From the NCBI RefSeq assembly GCF_900188005.1, contig NZ_FZNR01000003.1, forward strand, positions 1 to 64,000: DNA of 64,000 nt, given 5' to 3'. The translations under genes and the position numbers were made by a program. Numbering within the stretch: position 1 is the first letter of the stretch; the number at the start of each line of letters is the position of its first letter. The notes under the pieces were generated by a model, which was not told the origin of the DNA, made no database searches, and saw nothing but the letters and a program-made list of their open reading frames with translations. Shown one piece after another: positions 46,840 to 53,849 of the stretch. The stretch comes from Actinoplanes regularis (lineage in GTDB: Bacteria; Actinomycetota; Actinomycetes; Mycobacteriales; Micromonosporaceae).

Positions 46840-46868
46840 TTTTCATCAGCAACGGTAATCGATGAAAA
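46840..46868. promoter_or_regulatory. Inverted-repeat operator candidate for RpiR
   Basis: TTTTCATC (46840-46847) and GATGAAAA (46861-46868) are exact complements with a 13-base gap, 10 bp before the RpiR start in the divergent promoter region. Confidence 0.68.
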
Positions 46869-46878
46869 GGATGACCAC

Positions 46879-47796
46879 GTGACCGGTGAGAGCGGCGGAC
46901 TGCTGGGACGGCTGCGGATCGAGGGCCCGGGCATGCCGGAGGCCCTGGCCCGGATCGCCGAGACGATCCTGGCCGACCCGGAGACCTCGGCACACGCCAG
47001 CATCGTCGACCTGGCCGAGCGGTCCGGCACCTCGACCGCCACCGTCACCCGGTTCAGCCGCACCCTCGGCTTCAAGGGCTACGCCAGCCTGCGGGTCGCG
47101 ATCGCCACCGAGACCGGCCGTGCCGAGCAGGCCCGCTGGGAGACGGACATCAGCGGCGACATCGCCCCCGACGACCCGCTCACCGACGTGCTCGGCGTGG
47201 TCACCGCGGCCGACACCCGGGCCATCCAGGGCACCGCGGCCGGCCTGGACGTGACCGCCGTCGAGCGGGTCGCGGCCGCGATCGCCCAGGCCGGCCGGGT
47301 GGAGCTCTTCGGCCTCGGCAGCAGCGGCACGGCCGCGCGGGAGATGGCGTTCCGGCTGGAGCGGATCCGGGTGCCGGTCTGGCACCGGGTGGACTCGCAC
47401 ACCGCGCTGACCAACGCGGCGCTGCTGCTCCCCGGCGACGTGGCGATCGGCCTGTCGCACTCCGGCCGCACCCGCGAGGTGATCGAGACGCTGGCCGAGG
47501 CGGCCGACCACGGAGCGCTCACCGTCGCGGTGACCAGTTTCGGCCGCTCCCCGCTGGCCGAGGTGGCCGATGTCGTCTTCACCACCTCGGTGCAGGAGAC
47601 CACGTTCCGGCTGGCCGCCCTCTCCGCCCTGCACTCCCAGCTGCTGGTGCTCGACCTGATCTACGTCGCCGTCGCCCAGCGCACCTACGAGCGGACCGCC
47701 GAGGCGCTGGAGCTGACCGTGCGCGCCGTCGACGCCCACCGACTGCCCGAGAAGATCCCGACCCGCAGGCGCGGACGTGCGAAAGGACAACCGTGA
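46879..47796 (+). CDS. MurR/RpiR-family regulator with SIS domain
   Basis: A 305-residue regulator. The N-terminal HTH_6 is ARIAETILADPETSAHASIVDLAERSGTSTATVTRFSRTLGFKGYASLRVAI. The C-terminal SIS phosphosugar-sensing domain is RVELFGLGSSGTAAREMAFRLERI and LPGDVAIGLSHSGRTREVIETLAEAADHGA. The effector is probably GlcNAc-6-P or an amino-sugar phosphate, and the targets are the kinase and the ngc operon. The start is GTG 46879. Its TGA overlaps the GTG of the SIS gene. Confidence 0.93.
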   Translation: MTGESGGLLGRLRIEGPGMPEALARIAETILADPETSAHASIVDLAERSGTSTATVTRFSRTLGFKGYASLRVAIATETGRAEQARWETDISGDIAPDDPLTDVLGVVTAADTRAIQGTAAGLDVTAVERVAAAIAQAGRVELFGLGSSGTAAREMAFRLERIRVPVWHRVDSHTALTNAALLLPGDVAIGLSHSGRTREVIETLAEAADHGALTVAVTSFGRSPLAEVADVVFTTSVQETTFRLAALSALHSQLLVLDLIYVAVAQRTYERTAEALELTVRAVDAHRLPEKIPTRRRGRAKGQP

Positions 47797-48545
47797 GTGT
47801 CACCAGCGAGGATTACCTGCAACAGATCCGGGCCGTCGTCGATCGGGTCGGCGCCGGTCAGGCCGAGGAGAAGCGGCGCGCCGCCGGCCTGCTCACCACG
47901 ACCGTGCGCAACGGGGGTGTGATCCAGGCCTTCGGCTGCGGCCACTCCGAGGCGCTGGCCATGGAGATCGCCGGCCGGGCCGGTGGGCTGGTTCCGACCA
48001 ACCGGATCGCGCTGCGCGACATCGTTCTGTACGGCGGCGACCCGCTCGACGCTCTGGCCGGCGGGACCGTGGAGCGCGACCCGGCGATCGCCCACCGGCT
48101 CTACCAGCTCGCCCCGGTGAAGCCGGACGACGCGTTCGTGATCGCCTCGAACTCCGGGATCAACGGCGCGGTCGTGGAGATGGCGCTATTGGTCAAGGAG
48201 CGCGGCCATCCGCTGGTGGCGATCACCTCGGCGCGGCACTCGGCCGGCGTCGCCTCCCGGCATCCGAGCGGCCGCAAACTCGGCGACCTCGCGGACGTGG
48301 TGCTGGACAACGGGGCACCCTACGGCGACGCCGTCCTGCCGTTGCCGGGCGGTGGCGCGGTCGGCGCCGTTTCCTCGATCACCGCGGCGCTGCTGGCCCA
48401 GCAGCTCGTCACCGAGGTGGTCGCCAACCTGCTCGCGGCCGGGATCACCCCGCCCGTCTACCTGTCGGACAACGTGCCCGGCGGCAAGGAACACAACGCT
48501 GAACTAGAGGCGCGGTACGCCGGGCGCATCCGGCGTACCGCATAG
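47793..48545 (+). CDS. SIS-domain phosphosugar protein (UPF0309-like)
   Basis: A 250-residue SIS protein: VIQAFGCGHSEALAMEIAGRAGGLVPTNRI, DAFVIASNSGINGAVVEMALLVKERGHPLVAITS, and LSDNVPGGKEHNAEL at the C terminus. The SIS fold binds phosphosugars; related proteins are isomerases, etherases or unknown. Here it lies between an amino-sugar regulator and GlcNAc importer genes, so an amino-sugar-phosphate role is likely. GTGA overlap at the start. Confidence 0.85.
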   Translation: MSVTSEDYLQQIRAVVDRVGAGQAEEKRRAAGLLTTTVRNGGVIQAFGCGHSEALAMEIAGRAGGLVPTNRIALRDIVLYGGDPLDALAGGTVERDPAIAHRLYQLAPVKPDDAFVIASNSGINGAVVEMALLVKERGHPLVAITSARHSAGVASRHPSGRKLGDLADVVLDNGAPYGDAVLPLPGGGAVGAVSSITAALLAQQLVTEVVANLLAAGITPPVYLSDNVPGGKEHNAELEARYAGRIRRTA

Positions 48546-48560
48546 GAAGAGAGCCCGCTG

Positions 48561-49985
48561 ATGAACTCAACAACCCAGGCCAGACCGTACCCCAATCGGA
48601 GAACCCTGCTCAAAACGGCCGTGAGCGCCTCGATTGCCGCGCCCCTGCTCGGCGCGTGCGTCACCTCGGGCGGGAGCGACGACAGCGGTGCCGCGGCCGA
48701 AGGCGCGCCGAAGACGGCGGACAACCCGCTGGGGGTCAAGGCGGACGCCCCGCTCGAGGTCGTCGTCTTCAAAGGAGGGTACGGCGACGAGTACGCGACC
48801 AGAGCCGAGGCCCAGTACGCGCAGAAGTATCCGCAAGCGAAGATCGACCACAAGGGACTGCAGAAGGTCGGCGAGGCCATGCAGCCCCGCTTCGTCGCCG
48901 GGAACCCGCCGGACGTGGTGGACAACACCGGCGCCGGTCGACTGGACATCGCCACCCTGGTCGCCGCGGGCCAGACGGGTGACCTGAGCGACCTGCTGGA
49001 CGCGCCCGCCCTGGACCAGCCCGGCAAGAAGGTCCGGGACACGCTGCTGCCCGGCGTGGTCGACGACGGCACGTTCGGCGGCAAGCCCGTCGCGCTCAAC
49101 TTCACCTACACGGTCTGGGGGCTGTGGTACTCGAAGTCGTTCTTCGCGGAGCGGGGCTGGCAGTACCCGAAGACCTGGGCGGAGATGCTCACGCTCTGCG
49201 CGACGATCAAGAAGTCCGGTGTCGCACCCTGGACCTACCAGGGCAAATACCCCGAGTACCTGAACGACCCGCTGCTCAGCATGGCGGCCAAGGCCGGTGG
49301 CCTCGACCTGATCAAGGCGGTCGACAACCTGGAGCCCGGCGCGTGGAAGCAGCCCGGCCTGGTGCAGGCGGCAACCGCCTTCGCCGAGCTGGCCGGCAAG
49401 GGCTATCTGCTCGCCGGCTCGGAGGCGCTGTCGCACACCGAGGCGCAGGCCGCCTGGTGCCAGCGGAAGGCCGCGTTCATCCCGTGCGGCTCGTGGCTGG
49501 AGAGCGAGCAGAAGGGCGTCGCGCCGGCCGGCTTCGACATGGTCCTGGGCACGGTTCCGGCGGGCGGCCCGAGCGACCGGCTGCCGGTCACCGCGGTGCA
49601 GGCGGCCAGCAGCGAGAGCTTCCTGGTGCCGACCAAGGCGACGAACCCGGCCGGCGGCCGCGAATACCTGCGGATCCTCTTCTCCAAGGCGTCCGCGACC
49701 GCTTTCGCCCAGGCCAACAGCACGCTGCCGGCGGTCGCCGGGGCCACCGACGGGCTGACGCTGAGCAGCGGGCTGGGCTCGGTCCGCGACGCGGTCACGG
49801 CCGCGGGTGCGGACACCTTCACCTACCGATTCCGTACGTGGTACGCCCCGCTCGCCAAGGCCGTCGACGACGCCACGGGCGAGCTGGCCAACAAGCGCAT
49901 CAGCCCGGCCGACTGGTCCACGCGGATCCAGAAGGCGGCGGACGCGCTGGCCAAGGACACGTCGGTGCAGAAGTACACGCGCTGA
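48561..49985 (+). CDS. ngcE: GlcNAc/diacetylchitobiose ABC importer, binding lipoprotein NgcE
   Basis: A 474-residue solute-binding lipoprotein. Twin Arg at 13-14 (NRRTLLK) and lipobox LLGAC (Cys33) suggest Tat export and then lipidation. NgcE-type features: VVVFKGGYGDEYA, MQPRFVAGNPPDVVDN, LNFTYTVWGLWYSKSFFAERGW, WTYQGKYPEYLNDPLL, FIPCGSWLESEQK. It binds N-acetylglucosamine and chitobiose. It belongs to the operon running from the RpiR gene to the GH16 gene. TGATG overlap with ngcF. Confidence 0.9.
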   Translation: MNSTTQARPYPNRRTLLKTAVSASIAAPLLGACVTSGGSDDSGAAAEGAPKTADNPLGVKADAPLEVVVFKGGYGDEYATRAEAQYAQKYPQAKIDHKGLQKVGEAMQPRFVAGNPPDVVDNTGAGRLDIATLVAAGQTGDLSDLLDAPALDQPGKKVRDTLLPGVVDDGTFGGKPVALNFTYTVWGLWYSKSFFAERGWQYPKTWAEMLTLCATIKKSGVAPWTYQGKYPEYLNDPLLSMAAKAGGLDLIKAVDNLEPGAWKQPGLVQAATAFAELAGKGYLLAGSEALSHTEAQAAWCQRKAAFIPCGSWLESEQKGVAPAGFDMVLGTVPAGGPSDRLPVTAVQAASSESFLVPTKATNPAGGREYLRILFSKASATAFAQANSTLPAVAGATDGLTLSSGLGSVRDAVTAAGADTFTYRFRTWYAPLAKAVDDATGELANKRISPADWSTRIQKAADALAKDTSVQKYTR

Positions 49986-50878
49986 TGCGGCACGGGCGCT
50001 GGCGGTTCCTGCTCGGCGCGCTGGTGCCGGCGCTGGTGCTGCACGTCGTCTTCGTGCTCTCGCCGTACGCCCAGGCGTTCTACCTGTCGCTGACCGACTG
50101 GACCGGGGTGGCCGGCGCGGCGCACTACGTCGGGGCGGGCAACTACGCCCGTCTCGGCGGCGACACGCTCTTCCTGGACGCGGTCCGGAACAACGCGGTC
50201 ATGCTGCTGGTGGTGCCGGCCGTGACGATCGGGCTCGGGCTGTTCCTGGCGAGCGCGCTGCACCGGGGCGGGCGCGGGTCACGCGGCGGATCGGCGTACC
50301 AGATCGTCTATTTCTTTCCGCAGTTGTTGTCCCTCGTGGTGATCGCGGTGCTCTGGGGATTCGTCTACAACCCGAACACCGGGCTGCTGAACTCGGGTCT
50401 GCGGGCGATCGGGCTGGGCGGGCTGGCGCACAGCTGGCTGGCCGAGCCACGGTTCGCGCTGGTCGCGGTGATGGCGGTGCTGATCTGGTCGTCCGTCGGG
50501 TTCTACGTGGTGCTGTTCCGGGCGGCGATCGACGCCATCCCGCTGGAACTGTTCGAGGCGGCGAAACTGGACGGCGCCGGAGACTGGAGCTCGTTCCGGC
50601 ACGTCATCTTTCCGCTGCTCAGGGAGAACGTCCGGGTCGCGTTCGTCTATCTGGGGATCGCGGCGCTGGACGGCTTCGCCGTGGTGCAGGTGATGACGGT
50701 CGGACCGGGCGGCCCCGACGGGGCGACCGAGGTGATCGGGCTGTCGCTGTACCGGAACGCTTTCACGTACGGAAGATTCGGGTACGCGTCGGCGATGGGC
50801 GTGGCCCTGTTCTTCGCCACCCTGACGCTGGCCCTCCTCGCACTGCGCTCCGGGCGGGAGGAGCGGCATGCGCTCTGA
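49985..50878 (+). CDS. ngcF: GlcNAc ABC importer permease NgcF
   Basis: A 297-residue MalF-type permease with six TM segments: LVPALVLHVVFVLSPYAQAFYLSLTDW, AYQIVYFFPQLLSLVVIAVLWGFVYNPNTGLLN and the EAA loop LELFEAAKLDGAGDWSSFRHVIFPLL. Start and stop overlaps on both sides (1 bp with ngcE, 11 bp with ngcG) show tight coupling. Confidence 0.9.
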   Translation: MRHGRWRFLLGALVPALVLHVVFVLSPYAQAFYLSLTDWTGVAGAAHYVGAGNYARLGGDTLFLDAVRNNAVMLLVVPAVTIGLGLFLASALHRGGRGSRGGSAYQIVYFFPQLLSLVVIAVLWGFVYNPNTGLLNSGLRAIGLGGLAHSWLAEPRFALVAVMAVLIWSSVGFYVVLFRAAIDAIPLELFEAAKLDGAGDWSSFRHVIFPLLRENVRVAFVYLGIAALDGFAVVQVMTVGPGGPDGATEVIGLSLYRNAFTYGRFGYASAMGVALFFATLTLALLALRSGREERHAL

Positions 50879-51698
50879 ACGACGGTCGAACCCGCTCCCG
50901 CCGATCGCGATGTTCTGCTGGGCGGTGGTGACCGCGTTGCCGCTGCTCTGGGCCGTGGTCAGCTCGGTCAAGTCGGATGACGAGATCCTCAACCATCCGT
51001 GGGCGCCGCCGGCCACCCCGCGCTTCGACAACTGGGTGCGCGCGTGGACCGCGGCGAACATCGGGCGGTACTTCCTGAACAGCCTGATCGTGGTCGGCGG
51101 GGCGCTGCTGCTGACCATGCTGCTGGGCGCCCTGGTTGCGTACGCGCTGGCCAGATACGAGTTCCGGGGCAACCGGACGCTCTACTACACGTTCGTCGCG
51201 GCGATGTTCTTCCCGGTGTTCCTGGCCCTGGTCCCGCTCTTCTTCGTGGTCGACCAGCTCGGCCTGCTCGGCACGTACCCCGGCCTGATCCTGGTCTACA
51301 CCGCCTACGCCGTACCGTTCACGGTCTTCTTCCTGCACGCTTTCTTCCGCACCCTGCCCGCCGAGATCGCCGAGGCGGCGTTCCTGGACGGGTGCTCGCA
51401 CGCCGCGGTGTTCTTCCGCGTCATGCTCCCGCTGGCGCGACCGGGCCTGGTCGCGGTCGGCATCTTCAATTTCCTCGGGCTCTGGAACCAGTACCTGATC
51501 CCCCTGGTTCTCAACCCCGACCCGGACCGGTACGTCCTGGCGCAGGGTCTGGCCGCCCTGTCGGTCAGCCAGGGCTACCGCAGCGACTGGGGCGGCCTGT
51601 TCGCCGGACTCACCATCGCGATGCTCCCGGTACTGGTCGCCTACGTCGCGTTCCAACGGCACATCCGCGCCGGAATGACCGCCGGCGCGGTCAAGTAG
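50868..51698 (+). CDS. ngcG: GlcNAc ABC importer permease NgcG
   Basis: A 276-residue MalG-type permease: ALPLLWAVVSSVKSDDEI, FFPVFLALVPLFFVVDQLGLLGTYPGLILVYTAYAVPFTVFFL, EAA loop EIAEAAFLDGCSHAAVFFRVMLPLARPG, and IFNFLGLWNQYLIPLVL. No ATPase gene is in the cluster; as in Streptomyces, a shared MsiK-type ATPase is probably encoded elsewhere. Confidence 0.9.
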   Translation: MRSERRSNPLPPIAMFCWAVVTALPLLWAVVSSVKSDDEILNHPWAPPATPRFDNWVRAWTAANIGRYFLNSLIVVGGALLLTMLLGALVAYALARYEFRGNRTLYYTFVAAMFFPVFLALVPLFFVVDQLGLLGTYPGLILVYTAYAVPFTVFFLHAFFRTLPAEIAEAAFLDGCSHAAVFFRVMLPLARPGLVAVGIFNFLGLWNQYLIPLVLNPDPDRYVLAQGLAALSVSQGYRSDWGGLFAGLTIAMLPVLVAYVAFQRHIRAGMTAGAVK

Positions 51699-51720
51699 CT
51701 CCTTCGGAAAGGAGTCCCCT

Positions 51721-52896
51721 GTGCTTGGCATACGTCAAACGGCGGGAATCGCCGCAGCGGTACTCGCCGCCTCGGGCATCGTCGCCCTCGGCTCCGGCGC
51801 CCCCGCCGCGGCCGCCGACTGCGGTTACCTGTTCGACGACTTCCACTACAACTCCTCCTCGGACGCGGCGCTGACCGCGAACGGCTGGACCCCGCGCAGC
51901 TACAGCGGCGGTCCGGGCGTGGCCGGGGCAACCTGGTCACCCGCCAACATCACCTTCCCTGCCTCGAACGGCGACAGGGTCGCGCAGCTCACCGCGTACA
52001 CCGACGGCACCGCGGCCGGTACCGGGCACGCCGAGCTCTACTCGACCCAGAAGCGGTACCTGGAGGGCACCTACGCCAGCCGGATCCGCTTCACCGACGC
52101 ACCCACCGGTGGCGCCGACGGGGATCACATCAACGAGACGTTCTTCACGATCAGCCCACTCAACGGCGATCTCGACCCGACCTACAGCGAGCTGGACATC
52201 TCCGAATACCTGCCGAACGGCGGGTGGGGGGAGACGGGGCCGATCAACTACCAGACGACCTGGTACACGTATCGGAACGAGCCCTGGTACGCCGACAATC
52301 TGCACTCCTCGCAGCGGTCCAGTCTGGACGGCTGGCACGACCTGGTGGCGCAGGTGGCGAACGGGCACGTCGTGTACTGGATCGACGGGGTGCAGGTCGG
52401 TGACCACGGGGGGAAGTACTTCCCGCGGCAGACGATGACGATCAACTGGAACCTGTGGTTCATCGACACCGCCGGGCACACCGGTGGGCGAAGCACGTAC
52501 ATCGAGCAGGTCGACTGGGTGCTGTTCGCCAAGAATCAGGTGCTGTCGCCGGCACAGGCGAAGGCGCAGGCGGCCGGCTACCGCACCGGTGGCACCGCGT
52601 TCCTGGACACCGTCGCCGCCACCGGCGGGTGCACGAACCCGACCACCCCGCCGACCTCTCCGCCGACCAGCCCGCCGACCTCACAGCCGCCGGCGACCGG
52701 CTGCTCGGACGCGCCGGAGTGGTCCTTCGGCGCCGTCTACCTGGGCGGCAGCCTGGTCAAGCACGAGAAGAGCAAGTACGGCGACCCGAGCGGCCCGCCG
52801 TCCGGCCAGGGTAAGCACCTCTGGAAGGCACGGTACTGGACACAGGGTTCGGAACCCGGCTGGACCCAGCAATGGCAGGACCTCGGTCCCTGCTGA
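51721..52896 (+). CDS. Secreted GH16-like enzyme with C-terminal CBM5/12 chitin-binding module
   Basis: A 391-residue exported enzyme. The signal ends near AAAADC (residue ~32). The GH16 jelly-roll core carries the catalytic motif ELDISEY (Glu-x-Asp-x-x-Glu). A Thr/Pro/Ser linker follows, then a C-terminal CBM5/12 (PEWSFGAVYLGGSLVKHEKSKYG, LWKARYWTQGSEPGWTQQWQDLGPC). GH16 usually acts on beta-glucans; a chitin-binding module in a GlcNAc-import operon suggests chitin-containing walls. GAAAGGAG precedes the GTG start, 22 bp after ngcG. Confidence 0.88.
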   Translation: MLGIRQTAGIAAAVLAASGIVALGSGAPAAAADCGYLFDDFHYNSSSDAALTANGWTPRSYSGGPGVAGATWSPANITFPASNGDRVAQLTAYTDGTAAGTGHAELYSTQKRYLEGTYASRIRFTDAPTGGADGDHINETFFTISPLNGDLDPTYSELDISEYLPNGGWGETGPINYQTTWYTYRNEPWYADNLHSSQRSSLDGWHDLVAQVANGHVVYWIDGVQVGDHGGKYFPRQTMTINWNLWFIDTAGHTGGRSTYIEQVDWVLFAKNQVLSPAQAKAQAAGYRTGGTAFLDTVAATGGCTNPTTPPTSPPTSPPTSQPPATGCSDAPEWSFGAVYLGGSLVKHEKSKYGDPSGPPSGQGKHLWKARYWTQGSEPGWTQQWQDLGPC

Positions 52897-52912
52897 CGTC
52901 TCGCACACCGCC

Positions 52913-52946
52913 GGAACGGCGGGGCCTCGCCCCGCCGTTCCTCTTC
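52913..52946 (+). terminator. Terminator of the ngc operon
   Basis: A perfect 13-bp stem (52913-52925 with 52929-52941) with a 3-base loop, followed by TCTTC. Confidence 0.82.
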
Positions 52947-52998
52947 CGCGCGGCGGTAGGGCACGGTTCTTGTCGTACCCGCGTGCTTCGATGCCGTC

Positions 52999-53445
52999 AT
53001 GGGTGCTTCCGGTTGGAGTTACTACGTCGCCTACCAGCCTGACCTCGGTCAGGCGCTCGACGATCTGCGGAAAAAGGTGTTCGACGAAGGCGACTACTGG
53101 TGGGCCGAGCCTTACGAGTTCGGCAAGTCCGCGATGGACTTCCCGAACCGGCCACGGATGGAGAAGGATCTTTGGGCCTCCGAGGCGGTCAAGGAGTCCG
53201 GTACCCACTCGATCCTCGACGTGCGCCGGGTGCTGCAGCCCGGTGAGAAACCGGATTACGGCACGGTCGAGCCGGTCAGTGAGCAGGAGGCGCGGGAGTG
53301 CGCCGGGGTGACGAAGCTGACCCGGGCGCACGTCACGGCGATCGACAATCTCGTTGAGCACCGCTGGTCCGGCCGGTGTGCGGTGCTGCACGACGACGCC
53401 GGTAACCCGTCCGAGCTCTACTTCTGGGGCTGGTCGGGAGACTGA
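52999..53445 (+). CDS. Conserved hypothetical protein
   Basis: A 148-residue soluble protein, ASGWSYYVAYQPDLGQALDDLRKKVFDEGDYWW at the start and CAVLHDDAGNPSELYFWGWSGD at the end. There is no signal peptide, membrane segment or known catalytic motif. Codon use is like its neighbours, so it is a real gene. Similar small proteins occur in actinobacteria, but I do not recognise a function. It stands between the ngc terminator and the cobalamin riboswitch. Confidence 0.75.
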   Translation: MGASGWSYYVAYQPDLGQALDDLRKKVFDEGDYWWAEPYEFGKSAMDFPNRPRMEKDLWASEAVKESGTHSILDVRRVLQPGEKPDYGTVEPVSEQEARECAGVTKLTRAHVTAIDNLVEHRWSGRCAVLHDDAGNPSELYFWGWSGD

Positions 53446-53529
53446 GGAGGGGCCCAGGGGTGGCTTGTGCGACACACCATGTGGCGTTGCGGAGTGAGAG
53501 ACGGTCCCATATATAGTGTCGATCGCAGC

Positions 53530-53715
53530 TGGTTCGGCGCGCCTTCGCGGGTGAGCCGAGGCAAGAGGGAATCCGGTGTGAAACCGGGACTGCCCCGCAG
53601 CGGTGAGTGGGAACGACCGCCGTCACCAAGCACTGGACCGTGAGGTCTGGGAAGCGACGGCCAGTAGGTATTGCACGACGCCCACGAGTCCGAAGACCTG
53701 CCAGCGCGCCGCACA
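53530..53715 (+). ncRNA. Cobalamin (B12) riboswitch of nrdAB
   Basis: Canonical B12 aptamer blocks appear in order: GAGCCGAGGCAAGAGGGAA (53553-53571), then a CCGGTG-TGAAA-CCGGGACTG segment, CCCCGCAGCGGTGAG, and the B12 box AGTCCGAAGACCTGCC (53687-53702). B12 riboswitches upstream of class Ia nrd genes are established in Streptomyces, where B12 represses class Ia in favour of the B12-dependent class II enzyme. Confidence 0.96.
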
Positions 53716-53801
53716 CGACCGTGTGTGGTGGTCGAAGGCCGCGTGGGACGGCCGACGCCAAGGTTCTCCGGGCTCACCCGTGCGTCCGTCGAGAAGTGGT
53801 G

Positions 53802-53844
53802 TCTTTCCGCGTGGTCCACGACCGTGTTGACTCGCGAGGGAAGA
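53802..53844 (+). promoter_or_regulatory. Candidate expression platform of the B12 riboswitch
   Basis: TCTTTCCGCG (53802-53811) can pair with CGCGAGGGAAGA (53833-53844) with a 2-base bulge. It masks part of the purine-rich ribosome-binding region of nrdA. Inferred from pairing only. Confidence 0.42.
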
Positions 53845-53849
53845 GGGCC

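Larger units (their letters stand above)
53446..53849 (+). other. 404-bp leader region of nrdAB
   Basis: It holds no gene, although one frame happens to stay open through it. It contains a weak promoter candidate (TTGCGG 53487-53492, TATAGT 53512-53517, 19-bp spacer), the cobalamin riboswitch, and an SD-masking hairpin candidate (53802-53844). Confidence 0.75.

Noticed and set aside
53607..53849. Upstream extension of nrdA by 81 codons
   Set aside because: This stretch is the cobalamin riboswitch; the openness of the frame is chance, and the ribosome-binding site and conserved ATP-cone place the start at 53850.
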